A DNA stretch of 64,000 nt from Polyangia bacterium (GTDB lineage Bacteria; Myxococcota_A; Polyangia; Polyangiales; JAUICN01). The notes beneath the pieces were generated by a model, which worked only from the letters and a program-made list of their open reading frames with translations, did not search any database and was not told the origin of the DNA. Every line of letters begins with the position of its first letter. Within the stretch, counting starts at the first letter, position 1. The stretch lies in NCBI GenBank assembly GCA_030427835.1, contig JAUICN010000011.1, positions 37,021-101,020 on the forward strand, given 5' to 3'. Both the position numbers and the translations under genes were made by a program. This document shows, piece by piece, positions 52,290-60,188 of the stretch.

Positions 52290-52345
52290 CCAGGGAATGA
52301 CATCAATAATTACAATGACTTAATGGGGTGACATGGGATCCCACC

Positions 52346-52361
52346 AAAAGCGACCCAGGTT
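52346..52361 (+). promoter_or_regulatory. GACCCAGGTT motif, copy 5
   Basis: AAAAGCGACCCAGGTT, 77 bp beyond copy 4 in the same intergenic region (52265-52608), which holds no gene and ends in the tRNA-Ser promoter (possible -10 TGCTAA near 52587). Confidence 0.45.
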
Positions 52362-52608
52362 GGATAGGTTAGGCGGGTGATTTATGGCAAGAATTGGTAT
52401 TTGCCCTAGGGCAAAATTTAGAACTTTGAATACTCGCGCTGAAATTATTAGGAAATGTCCGAAATCTTGTCCGATCGTGCTCCCGTCTTGTCGTTATGTT
52501 GCATAGCCTCTGGATGGTCTTGCCGAACGGGTCATCGATCTGAGCTGGGTTGCCGTTCTTACCGCAGGTGACAAACGGCGGGGCCCTGCTAACCCTTCGT
52601 CCCTATGA

Positions 52609-52665
52609 GGAGTCAGGGGCAATGCCCCTGGGACATCGGGGACCTCAAAAGTCCCCCAGCAACAT
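52609..52665 (+). ncRNA. two-hairpin leader of tRNA-Ser(UGA)
   Basis: GGAGTC, then hairpin 1 AGGGGC-AAT-GCCCCT (52615-52629), 8 nt, hairpin 2 GGGGAC-N7-GTCCCC (52638-52656), then CAGCAACAT and the tRNA. The same order with different paired bases precedes two other tRNA-Ser genes. Confidence 0.65.
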
Positions 52666-52752
52666 GGAGGGGTGGCCGAGTGGTCGAAGGCGGCGGTCTT
52701 GAAAACCGCTGAGCCCGTAAGGGTTCCGGGGGTTCGAATCCCTTCCCCTCCG
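52666..52752 (+). tRNA. tRNA-Ser (UGA)
   Basis: Acceptor GGAGGGG/CCCCTCC, anticodon loop CTTGAAA with TGA, long variable arm (GCCCGTAAGGGTTCC region), T-arm GGTTCGAATCC. CCA is not encoded. Upstream of the aldolase gene. Confidence 0.96.
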
Positions 52753-52814
52753 CTGGAGTAAGCGCAAACAGTTCGCGTTTGTGAATCGGTCGCGGCACGA
52801 AGTAGGAGAAGACA

Positions 52815-53726
52815 ATGAGTGAGCAAGTCGAAAACATTCTTCAAAACTACGCCGGTGAAAACCCAGGGGTCCTGGGCAACCTTCGCCGCATGATGAACAC
52901 GGGTACCTTGGCAGGCACCGGAAAACTTGTGATTCTTCCTGTGGATCAGGGGTTTGAACACGGGCCCGCCCGCAGCTTTGCGCCAAACCCGGCCGGTTAC
53001 GACCCCGCCTACCACCCAAGCTTGGCTGTGGAGTCTGGCTGCAACGCCTACGCGGCTCCCTTGGGTTTCATTGAATCCATTGCCGCACAATACGCAGGCA
53101 AGCTCCCGTTGATTCTTAAGTTGAACAACAGCGACAGCTTGGGTGGCCCAGACCAGCCCGCTTCTGCCCTCACCGGGTCCGTGGCCGACGCCCTACGCTT
53201 GGGTTGTTCAGCCATCGGTTTCACCATCTACCCTGGTAGCGGCCAGCGCAACACCATGTACCAGGAGATCCGCGACCTCATTCGCGAGGCCCGCTCGGTG
53301 GGTTTGCCCACGGTGCTCTGGTCCTATGCGCGGGGAGGAAACCTTTCCAAACAGGGCGAAACCAGCATCGACGTCATCGCCTACGCGGCTCAAGTGGCCT
53401 GCCAGCTCGGCGCCCACGTCATCAAGGTCAAACCCCCCACCGAGCACATCGAACAGGATGCAGCCCGCAAGTCCTACGAAGGAATTCCTGTTAGCACCCT
53501 GGCCGAGCGGATCAGCCACGTGAAAAAGGCCTGTTTCGACGGCAAACGCATTGTCATCTTCTCGGGCGGCGCCGCCAAGGGAACGGACGCCGTACTCGAG
53601 GAAATCCGCGGAATCGCCCAGGGTGGTGGTTTTGGCTCCATCGTGGGTCGCAACGCCTTCCAGCGAAACCGTGCCGACGCCGTGAAACTACTCAACGACA
53701 TCATGGCAATTTACAAATCTGCCTAG
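52815..53726 (+). CDS. fbaB: fructose-bisphosphate aldolase class I, DhnA type
   Basis: A 303-residue class I (Schiff-base) aldolase of the archaeal/DhnA type that splits fructose 1,6-bisphosphate in glycolysis. Signatures: ILPVDQGFEHGPARSF near the start, the active-site strand HVIKVKPPTE with the lysine, and a phosphate-binding end FSGGAAKGTDAVLEEI with GGGFGSIVGRNAFQR. The ATG at 52815 has AGGAG 8 nt before it. It follows tRNA-Ser(UGA) by 62 nt. Confidence 0.93.
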   Translation: MSEQVENILQNYAGENPGVLGNLRRMMNTGTLAGTGKLVILPVDQGFEHGPARSFAPNPAGYDPAYHPSLAVESGCNAYAAPLGFIESIAAQYAGKLPLILKLNNSDSLGGPDQPASALTGSVADALRLGCSAIGFTIYPGSGQRNTMYQEIRDLIREARSVGLPTVLWSYARGGNLSKQGETSIDVIAYAAQVACQLGAHVIKVKPPTEHIEQDAARKSYEGIPVSTLAERISHVKKACFDGKRIVIFSGGAAKGTDAVLEEIRGIAQGGGFGSIVGRNAFQRNRADAVKLLNDIMAIYKSA

Positions 53727-53784
53727 GTCCCAAGTGCATTTTTGGGCGGACCTGCTAGGTTCGCCGACCTTCGCGAAAGCGAAT

Positions 53785-53861
53785 GGAGCTATGGCTCAAC
53801 TGGATAGAGCACCGGCCTACGGAGCCGGGGGTTGAAGGTTCGAATCCTTCTAGCTCCGCCA
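53785..53861 (+). tRNA. tRNA-Arg (ACG)
   Basis: Acceptor GGAGCTA/TAGCTCC, anticodon loop CTACGGA with ACG, encoded CCA. ACG is the anticodon whose A34 is changed to inosine by TadA, the product of the next gene, 11 nt downstream. Confidence 0.97.
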
Positions 53862-53872
53862 ACCCACCATCC

Positions 53873-54364
53873 GTGAACCTTTCCGCTGTGAATCCAACCG
53901 CCGAATATCCGGACGAACATTGGATGGGCCTCGCCCTGGACCAGGCCCGGGCTGCTGAACAGCAGGGGGAAGTCCCCGTGGGTGCCGTACTTGTGTACCA
54001 AAACCAAGTACTCGCCACGGGCCACAACCTTCGGGAGTCCACCCAGGATCCCACCACCCACGCTGAAATCATTGCCATTCGACAGGCCGCCCAGGCCCTG
54101 GGCAGCTGGCGGCTCATCGACGTGACCTGCTACGTGACGCTTGAGCCCTGCCCCATGTGTGCCGGAGCGCTTGTAAACTCGCGCATCTCCCGGGTGGTCT
54201 ACGGCTGCCCCGACCCAAAGGCAGGTGCCACAGACACGCTTTACAATATCGGCACTGATCCGCGGTTGAATCACCAGTTTCAGCTCACCTCGGGCGTTCG
54301 CGCCGAAGAATGTGCCCACCAACTCACAAGTTTTTTTGCGAATCTTCGAAATAGGCCCACGTAG
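53873..54364 (+). CDS. tadA: tRNA adenosine-34 deaminase
   Basis: A 163-residue zinc deaminase that converts the wobble adenosine of tRNA-Arg(ACG) to inosine. Motifs: HAEIIAIRQAA (zinc His and proton-shuttle Glu) and PCPMCAGAL (two zinc Cys), with EVPVGAVLVYQ and YGCPDPKAGA as in E. coli TadA. The start is GTG 53873 or GTG 53888; earlier in-frame codons fall in the tRNA. Its substrate tRNA is encoded immediately upstream on the same strand. Confidence 0.93.
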   Translation: MNLSAVNPTAEYPDEHWMGLALDQARAAEQQGEVPVGAVLVYQNQVLATGHNLRESTQDPTTHAEIIAIRQAAQALGSWRLIDVTCYVTLEPCPMCAGALVNSRISRVVYGCPDPKAGATDTLYNIGTDPRLNHQFQLTSGVRAEECAHQLTSFFANLRNRPT

Positions 54365-54420
54365 TTCGGGAAGTTCAGATCACCCATGCATTCTTCAGCC
54401 AACCTGCTAGTTTCGGCCGC

Positions 54421-54510
54421 GGAGGGCTGGCCGAGTGGTCGAAGGCGCTTGATTCGAAATCAAGTGTATCCTCACGGGTACCGTGGGTTCGAATCCCACG
54501 TCCTCCGCCA
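54421..54510 (+). tRNA. tRNA-Ser (CGA)
   Basis: Acceptor GGAGGGC/GTCCTCC, anticodon loop TTCGAAA with CGA, long variable arm, encoded CCA. A possible -10 box TGCTAG lies about 15 bp upstream. It lacks the two-hairpin leader found at the other three tRNA-Ser genes. Confidence 0.96.
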
Positions 54511-54651
54511 AATTTCTATGTGACATCCGTTCAGCCCTGTTCCGAGTTGCATCGCTCCTATCTTGGCGTCATCCTCGGGCCCTCTTAGCAAACATGAAAA
54601 GGACGGTAGTCCCCCAACCGCGAGCACAGCCGAGCGCACGGTCGGGGGCAA

Positions 54652-54710
54652 GGAGTCGGAGGCTTTGCCTCCGCGACCACGGGGGGCCCGGAAGGCCCCC
54701 CAGCAAAACT
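54652..54710 (+). ncRNA. two-hairpin leader of tRNA-Ser(GGA)
   Basis: GGAGTC, hairpin 1 CGGAGGC-TTT-GCCTCCG (54657-54673), 7 nt, hairpin 2 GGGGGGCC-CGGAA-GGCCCCCC (54681-54701), then AGCAAAACT and the tRNA. Stems differ in sequence from the UGA leader but pair fully. Confidence 0.65.
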
Positions 54711-54800
54711 GGAGGGGTGACCGAGTGGTTGAAGGTGCACGATTGGAACTCGTGTGTGCCTTAACGGGTACCGTGGGTTCGAATCCCACCTCCTCCGCCA
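54711..54800 (+). tRNA. tRNA-Ser (GGA)
   Basis: Acceptor GGAGGGG with CTCCTCC-type 3' strand (one G-U), anticodon loop TTGGAAC with GGA, long variable arm, encoded CCA. Followed by the SRP RNA 25 nt later. Confidence 0.96.
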
Positions 54801-54825
54801 GATTTCTTTTCTAAAAGAAGTTTAT

Positions 54826-54914
54826 GGTCTCGCCGACGCTGACCCGTGAACTCCGCCAGGCCCGGAAGGGAGCAACGGTAACGGTAGTCAGCGTGTGGCG
54901 GGGCCACCTTTTTT
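54826..54914 (+). ncRNA. ffs: small signal recognition particle RNA (4.5S)
   Basis: The conserved domain IV hairpin core is clear: GCCAGGCCCGGAAGGGAGCA. Flanking arms pair: CGCTGAC (54837-54843) with GTCAGCG (54896 region) and GGTCTCGCC with GGCGGGGCC. A run of six T residues follows the closing stem and should end transcription. Works with Ffh in membrane-protein targeting. Confidence 0.9.
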
Positions 54915-54990
54915 GTTCATTACCCTGGCACGGGCACGCAGATTGCTTTGTCCTTTCAGGTTCCCTAGGAATCCTGAAAGCTCTCAATCC

Positions 54991-55971
54991 GTGCACGCCA
55001 TTCGTTACACTCCCGTTTTCCCTCGACTGCTTGGGCCGCTTGCGGTCATCAGCGCCGCCGCATGTACGGCGAATGTCGCACCGGAGGCCCAAGTCGCCAC
55101 CTCCAAATTTGCGGACAACCAAATCCCACCCGAAATCGTCGGTTCCTATGCGGTGGGCGCAATCTTTAGCGGCCAACCCAACGAGCCCCAAAAGATGGAC
55201 GAATCCAAGAACCTTGTGGGGTACCTGGATATCTTTCCCAATGGCGACGCGGCACTTCGTGTGTGCAAGGTCCAGTTTCATACCCATGGGCCCGAATACC
55301 GGACCAAGCATTTTGCCTCGCTTGTGGGTGCACCGCTCATGCCCTTCGCCCACTCCAAAGCCGACTATTCGGAGTTCGACAGAACGCTTGGGTTCACCGA
55401 GCCTTTTGTTTTCAACTTCGGCCTCGAGCCCGATCCCTCGCCGATTGGAGGATACCAACCCATGGATCACGATCTCGATGGGGTGCCCGGCGTCCGGCTA
55501 GATGTGGACGGGCTCGGTACCATCAACGTAGGTTTTCAACTCAAACTCCAGGTGGATCGGCTTCGAACCACTGAGAGTGATGGTGCGCAAGATGCCATGA
55601 CCATGGCCACCGGTACCACGTTGACTGGAATTGCGTCGGTCATTTCGGGTGGCAAACGTTCCCATGAACCCCAGGTTCCTGAAGCCCAAGAATGGCTTGT
55701 CGGAAAGGAAATGAGGCGTGCCTGGAGGGAGCTATCAGGGGAGCTCAATACGCGGCCTCCTTTAACCAAAGAAAAAAGGCAAAAGGCTGAAACGGCGTTC
55801 ATACACACCGTGAGCCTATTTGCTCGAATGGATGCCTTTGGACTGCTCCGTTCCAAGAACATGGTCACGCACCAAGCTTTCAAGCACGAACGAAATGCCG
55901 GAGATCAATACGTGGATGTGGCTCGCTGTGCATTCTTACAAGCGTTCACAGACTACGAGCGACGCCAATGA
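54991..55971 (+). CDS. predicted lipoprotein, trio member 1
   Basis: A 326-residue lipoprotein starting at GTG; lipobox SAAAC about residue 24. It is related to the two genes that follow: AIFSGQPNEPQKMDESKNLV matches AYFNGQPFEPTLTEYQPNLV, and MDHDLDGVPGVRLDVDG matches IDHDQDGTPGLRFDVEE, an Asp-rich stretch that could bind calcium. No family recognised. Its stop overlaps the next ATG (ATGA). Only a weak -24/-12-like site is present upstream. Confidence 0.72.
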   Translation: MHAIRYTPVFPRLLGPLAVISAAACTANVAPEAQVATSKFADNQIPPEIVGSYAVGAIFSGQPNEPQKMDESKNLVGYLDIFPNGDAALRVCKVQFHTHGPEYRTKHFASLVGAPLMPFAHSKADYSEFDRTLGFTEPFVFNFGLEPDPSPIGGYQPMDHDLDGVPGVRLDVDGLGTINVGFQLKLQVDRLRTTESDGAQDAMTMATGTTLTGIASVISGGKRSHEPQVPEAQEWLVGKEMRRAWRELSGELNTRPPLTKEKRQKAETAFIHTVSLFARMDAFGLLRSKNMVTHQAFKHERNAGDQYVDVARCAFLQAFTDYERRQ

Positions 55972-56470
55972 CGAAGTCTGCGCCTTTTGGTTGTTTTGAG
56001 TTTTGCAGTACGGTAGCCCTTGCAGTCTCTATCGCCGCATGCACAGCGATAACGGGGTCGGACTTCGAAACCGTCTCCACGGTCAACAGTATCCCTGGGG
56101 CCGTGGCGGAGAACGAAGGTAACCCTCTCCGTTCCTACGTTGTGGTGGCGTATTTCAATGGCCAGCCGTTTGAGCCTACTCTTACTGAATACCAGCCAAA
56201 CCTTGTGGGACTTCTAGATGTTTACAGCCCAAGTGGTGATGGCGAAACCACTGGGAATGCCTCTTATGCCCTGTTGCACCCGTGCTTCATGCGGTTCTAC
56301 CTAGCGAACGCGGATGGCCGAACCATGTATCGGGGCCTGAGTACGACGCTACAGACGGAATGTTGCCCGCCGTGTTGAACGGCATGCGGTGCGTCCTTGC
56401 GGATCCGGAAGGTGAGTTCCTGACTGAGTTCACCTATAAGAACAACAACGCTGCGGAGCATCGTGCATGA
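55968..56470 (+). pseudogene. lipoprotein gene broken by a frameshift, trio member 2
   Basis: Starts at ATG 55968 with a signal peptide and lipobox (SIAAC). The frame carries the family block VVAYFNGQPFEPTLTEYQPN and stops at 56378 after 136 codons, ending in the odd tail TECCPPC. A second frame, from about 56350, reads on as LPAVLNGMRCVLADPEGEF and LTEFTYKNNN and stops at 56470, overlapping the next ATG by ATGA exactly as the upstream junction does. A frameshift near 56355-56375 is therefore likely. The repaired protein (about 167 residues) would still be shorter than its relatives. Confidence 0.6.
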
Positions 56471-57384
56471 AAAAGCTTCTTCAAGTCGGAGTGACCCTGT
56501 CACTGGTGTTGTTTTTCGGGTGTTCTTTCGACAGCCAGCTCCTCAAAACAGTAGATCCGAAAGCCGGGGTTGAATCGCACAGTTTGTCCGTGCGATCGGG
56601 CGTCTACACCATGGTGGGTGTCTTTTCTGGGCAACCTGTCAACAGCGATAGGCCCAACGAGTTTCGGAATATCTCCGCCGTCATGCATGTGGGTTCGGGC
56701 GAAAGCCTAGATTCGGATCGCCCATTCTTCCTAAACCTTTGCTCCCTGGAGCTCTACATCAGCCTGGGTGCGACATTGCACTTCGCCACCGCCCAGGATG
56801 TTTCGGGCGTACCGATGATCCAGGGCACGGTGACCTCTGAGTTTGCAATCCATGACCCCCTTGTTCTCAATGCCGGCTACCGGGAAAAGGGGCGCGCCCA
56901 GGCCATCGACCATGATCAGGATGGCACGCCTGGTCTCCGTTTTGACGTGGAGGAAAAACGGCGGTTCCATGCTGGGTTACAGTTCACGTTCGATTTCTCC
57001 AGCTTGACCGCCCGCACGTCGGACAGGGGGCCCATCGGCGCAAGCGGCGATTACTACACCACTGAAGTCACTCCCCAGGGCCGGGTATACGTTCCCGCAA
57101 TTGGAAGTATGGGTACCGGGAAACCGGAGTTCCTCGCAACGGTGCCAGGCCTTCAACGCTTCCATGGTGTCCGCTTCATGCGCTCAAGCGACGAGCCACT
57201 GACCGAGGAGCAGATCGCCGCCCTTTCCCTATCCTCCACCAAATCCGAACTCACTCGAGTCCTATGTGAACGGCATGCCAATCCCGGTCGGATCTCCATG
57301 CTCAATAGGCGGTTTGACGAAACGGCCATTCCCATCAAAAAGCCCACCGTCCGTGAAATCTTCGGAAAAGACAAAGATCCCTGA
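56467..57384 (+). CDS. predicted lipoprotein, trio member 3
   Basis: A 305-residue lipoprotein; signal peptide with lipobox VLFFGC about residue 19. Shares the GVFSGQPVNSDRPNEFRNIS and DHDQDGTPGLRFDV blocks with the first gene of the trio. The end (FDETAIPIKKPTVREIFGKD) is unique. No known domain. The ATGA overlap with the broken gene upstream shows that the three were made as one translationally coupled operon. Confidence 0.75.
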   Translation: MKKLLQVGVTLSLVLFFGCSFDSQLLKTVDPKAGVESHSLSVRSGVYTMVGVFSGQPVNSDRPNEFRNISAVMHVGSGESLDSDRPFFLNLCSLELYISLGATLHFATAQDVSGVPMIQGTVTSEFAIHDPLVLNAGYREKGRAQAIDHDQDGTPGLRFDVEEKRRFHAGLQFTFDFSSLTARTSDRGPIGASGDYYTTEVTPQGRVYVPAIGSMGTGKPEFLATVPGLQRFHGVRFMRSSDEPLTEEQIAALSLSSTKSELTRVLCERHANPGRISMLNRRFDETAIPIKKPTVREIFGKDKDP

Positions 57385-57493
57385 ATTGACACTCAGGGCC
57401 ACCGCCACTACACCTGCCACCTTGCTTGGAGACCAATATAGGGAAACGATAGTACCTCCGTTGCGAACATGCTGAGCGTACGGTGGGAGGTGA

Positions 57494-57552
57494 AGAGTCT
57501 GGAGTTTACTCCAGCGAACGAGGGGACCTCGGAAGGTCCTCTGAAAATAACT
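57494..57552 (+). ncRNA. two-hairpin leader of tRNA-Ser(GCU)
   Basis: AGAGTC, hairpin 1 CTGGAG-TTTA-CTCCAG (57499-57514), 6 nt, hairpin 2 AGGGGACCT-CGGA-AGGTCCTCT (57521-57542), then GAAAATAACT and the tRNA. Third case of the same architecture with compensating base changes. Confidence 0.65.
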
Positions 57553-57646
57553 GGAGGGGTGGCCGAGTGGCTGAAGGCAGTCGCTTGCTAAGCGACCGTA
57601 CGCTCAAAAAGGTGTACCGCGGGTTCGAATCCCGCCTCCTCCGCCA
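57553..57646 (+). tRNA. tRNA-Ser (GCU)
   Basis: Acceptor GGAGGGG, anticodon loop TTGCTAA with GCT, long variable arm, T-arm GGGTTCGAATCCC, encoded CCA. Reads AGU/AGC codons. Confidence 0.96.
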
Positions 57647-57696
57647 ATCAGAAACGATCACGTCGAGAATCAGGGCCCTTGGGCCCAGGAGCCCCC

Positions 57697-58209
57697 ATGG
57701 CAGAAGCCTCTCTTATTGCTTGGATTGCACTTGGTGCGCTGTGCTCCATGCCGTCCCAGCAGCACGCCCTCGAGCAGGCCGACACCGTATTTGAGGGGCG
57801 CGTCCTAGTCACCGAACCGACTCGGTCGGGTACCCTTGTGCGCATGCAGGTCGTGCAACGCTGGAAGGGGGGCCAGGCGGAACAGGTCGAGCTGCATTTG
57901 GCTCCGACCACATTTACTTCTGTAGAGCCCGCGTACCTGGAAGGCCAAAGCTACCTCGTTTATGCGAAGGCCAGCGCAAGGGCGGATGCCGAGCAGGCAG
58001 AGAAACCGCAATCCCTGACACCAGAACGGACCCAACTGTTCACGGACCCCTGCTCCCGCTCCATGCCCATTGCACTCGCCGAACAGGACCTACTCCAAAT
58101 GGGGATGGCGGTCGTTCCCTTCGACCCGGCTCAACACACCGAAGACTTCCCCAGCCTGGAACAGAACGAGGAAGAGGAGAATACCGGGGATCAGGATCCT
58201 ACCGAGTAG
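57697..58209 (+). CDS. secreted TIMP/NTR-like protein
   Basis: A 170-residue protein with a short signal peptide (LIAWIALGALC). The mature part has the layout of the bacterial TIMP/netrin-like family seen in myxobacteria: ADTVFEGRVL, VQRWKGGQAEQVELHL, GQSYLVYAKA and a final cysteine motif FTDPCSRSMPIALAEQDL. In this copy the usual N-terminal CxC is reduced to CSMP, and an acidic tail (NEEEENTGDQDP) follows. Inhibition of proteases is known for animal TIMPs only; the role here is unknown. Confidence 0.72.
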   Translation: MAEASLIAWIALGALCSMPSQQHALEQADTVFEGRVLVTEPTRSGTLVRMQVVQRWKGGQAEQVELHLAPTTFTSVEPAYLEGQSYLVYAKASARADAEQAEKPQSLTPERTQLFTDPCSRSMPIALAEQDLLQMGMAVVPFDPAQHTEDFPSLEQNEEEENTGDQDPTE

Positions 58210-59173
58210 ATTTCACCCACTCCTGAAGTTCTCTCATTCCTTTTTCGAGCGACATTTGGGGGTTCCACCCCACGCCATGCCTGAGTTGGCTGGCATCAAA
58301 AAACGTTCCACGCCCAAGCTTCGCCACATCACGCCGCCATGGGCCTGATTTACCCAATCGCTCTCTCCAGGAGGCCTGGGCACGCATCCACGCCATGGGA
58401 GCTCCCCGTTTCGGTGGAGAAAAACCCATGGCGGTGCTCCACTCACGTAGGAACTCCCGAGCTTCAAGGAAGTGGCCATCCGCCACGTAATAGGCGCGGC
58501 CGCCCACATCTTTCGCACGGAGAACCTGCCCTACGGCATCGGCCAGATTATCCACATGCACCGTACACAACAGGTTGACGCCTGCCCCCACAAGGGAGAT
58601 CCCCTGTTGCGGCCCCCACCCAAGGTGCCGCCAGGCAGCTCCCCTATCCCCCGCGCCCCATACCCAGGAAGGTCGTAGTGCGGTCACGCGGAACTCCGAT
58701 CGACTCGCAACGGTGCCTGAGTCGTGGGTCAGGGCGATTTCCTCGGCCAAGCGCTTGCTCTCACCATGGGCGTCCATGGGGCCAGCTTCGCTGTCACGCT
58801 TCTCGTTGAAGTGCAGTCGATCCCGGTCGCACAACGTCACATCCGCGCAGGACACCAAAACCAGGTGCCGCACTCCGGCGTGTTTGGCCGCCGCCACCAC
58901 GTGCTCGGTTCCTGCGATATGGGTTTCGCGCAACGTTGCACGGGCCACCCTTGGTGAGGCAACCCCCGCGGCATGCACCACCGCATCCGCATTCCTAAAC
59001 GCCAATGCCAAACTTCCGGGATCCGCCAACTTCAGGGGTTCAGCCTCCATATCCGCGGCTGCGGCCGCATCTAGCCTGCGTGCCAAACCCACAACGGTAT
59101 CCCCAGCTTCCCGCAGCTTGCGAAATACCGCTCCGCCCACAAAGCCGCCCACACCCAGTACCACCACACGCAT
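58199..59173 (-). CDS. NAD(P)-dependent epimerase/dehydratase-family protein
   Basis: A 324-residue extended SDR. The cofactor loop is present (VVVLGVGGFVGGAVFRKL), as are DAVVHAAGVASPRVARATLR and HVDNLADAVGQVL. At the usual YxxxK position it reads MDAHGESKRLAEE, with His in place of Tyr, so classic dehydrogenase activity is doubtful. Typical of the 3-beta-hydroxysteroid-dehydrogenase-like branch. The ATG at 59173 opens the conserved strand; an ATG 18 codons earlier is possible. Its end overlaps the TIMP-like gene by 11 nt, convergently. Confidence 0.82.
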   Translation of the reverse strand: MRVVVLGVGGFVGGAVFRKLREAGDTVVGLARRLDAAAAADMEAEPLKLADPGSLALAFRNADAVVHAAGVASPRVARATLRETHIAGTEHVVAAAKHAGVRHLVLVSCADVTLCDRDRLHFNEKRDSEAGPMDAHGESKRLAEEIALTHDSGTVASRSEFRVTALRPSWVWGAGDRGAAWRHLGWGPQQGISLVGAGVNLLCTVHVDNLADAVGQVLRAKDVGGRAYYVADGHFLEAREFLREWSTAMGFSPPKRGAPMAWMRAQASWRERLGKSGPWRRDVAKLGRGTFFDASQLRHGVGWNPQMSLEKGMRELQEWVKSTR

Positions 59174-59291
59174 TGGATGATCTTTCCACGGGATTGCGCC
59201 ACGTACATGCGGATTCTTGCCATTCACTCATTTTCGGGTCCGTTCCAACTCCTTTCGCAGTCTAGGAAACCCGTGCCATACTGCCGCCATC

Positions 59292-60179
59292 ATGGAGCGC
59301 ACTCGGGTACAACAGACACATGAGCTCACAGGGCCCCGTGTAGTGATCGGGCAACCCATACCTTGCTGGGTACTCCTACCCAGGGCACTCCCTCTTGCCG
59401 CGATGCTACTGCTGGTGGTACCTATCGGTCGCGGTCATGCTCAGGAAAATAGAGGAGACGACGACGCAGCAAAGGCCCATTTTGCCGCCGGGCGCACTCT
59501 TTATGACGCGGGGCGTTTTGAGTCCGCCGCCGACGAGTTCTTCGAGGCCTATCAACTTTCAGGGCGCCCAGAGTTGCTGTTCAACCTGTACGTGGCCCAG
59601 CGTGATGCCGGCCAAACCGAGGCCGCCACCATGTCGCTGGAGCGGTACTTGGAGACGGTGGGGGATATCGAAGATCGAGCCAACCTTGAAGCACGTCTCG
59701 AAACCCTACAACGCCAGGCGGCGAGTCGGGCACCGAGTGGTTCCGAGAGCACGCTCGACGCGAGGGAGGGTGAAGCGGTCGCTTCCTCTTCGGCCAACGC
59801 TAGCCGGTCGAACCGCCTACCACGGGTCGCCATGGTGGTTGGCGGCACCCTGTTGGTGGGGAGCCTCGTGACCGGAATTCTCGCCGCTGGAAAGGCTTCT
59901 AACCTGGACAACAGTTGTCCAGACAACCGTTGCCCTGCGGACTTCGATCTTGAGGACGCGCGTTCTCAGGCCGAGTCTTTGGCGACCATCACCGACGTAC
60001 TCTTCCTAAGCGGGGCATTGGTAGCGGGCCTGGGCATTACGTTGGCGGTCGCCTCCAACAATAGGGAGCGGCATCCATCGGAGACACGCACCGCGAGCCG
60101 ACGATTTCGCAGGCCTCTTCGAATGGCATTTGCCTGTACTCCGCGGCTTTGCGCAACCCAACTTCAGGGGTCATTTTAG
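59292..60179 (+). CDS. TPR protein with signal peptide and membrane segment
   Basis: A 295-residue exported protein. Signal region ALPLAAMLLLVVPIGRGHA, then two TPR-like helix pairs (AKAHFAAGRTLYDAGRFESA, PELLFNLYVAQRDAGQTEAA), a disordered Ser/Arg linker, and a hydrophobic pair (VAMVVGGTLLVGSLVTGILA and TDVLFLSGALVAGLGITLAV) that anchors it in the membrane. This layout is common in myxobacterial periplasmic TPR proteins. It lies 9 nt before the next lipoprotein gene and forms an operon with it. Confidence 0.8.
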   Translation: MERTRVQQTHELTGPRVVIGQPIPCWVLLPRALPLAAMLLLVVPIGRGHAQENRGDDDAAKAHFAAGRTLYDAGRFESAADEFFEAYQLSGRPELLFNLYVAQRDAGQTEAATMSLERYLETVGDIEDRANLEARLETLQRQAASRAPSGSESTLDAREGEAVASSSANASRSNRLPRVAMVVGGTLLVGSLVTGILAAGKASNLDNSCPDNRCPADFDLEDARSQAESLATITDVLFLSGALVAGLGITLAVASNNRERHPSETRTASRRFRRPLRMAFACTPRLCATQLQGSF

Positions 60180-60188
60180 GAGAACTTC

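Noticed and set aside
53789..54322. 177-codon minus-strand frame
   Set aside because: Opposite tadA and running into tRNA-Arg; the zinc deaminase motifs decide for the plus strand.
54967..54981. Sigma-54-like site before the lipoprotein at 54991
   Set aside because: GG-N10-GC spacing is present, but both boxes are poor (AGG and AAGC) and the predicted start would fall after the start codon.
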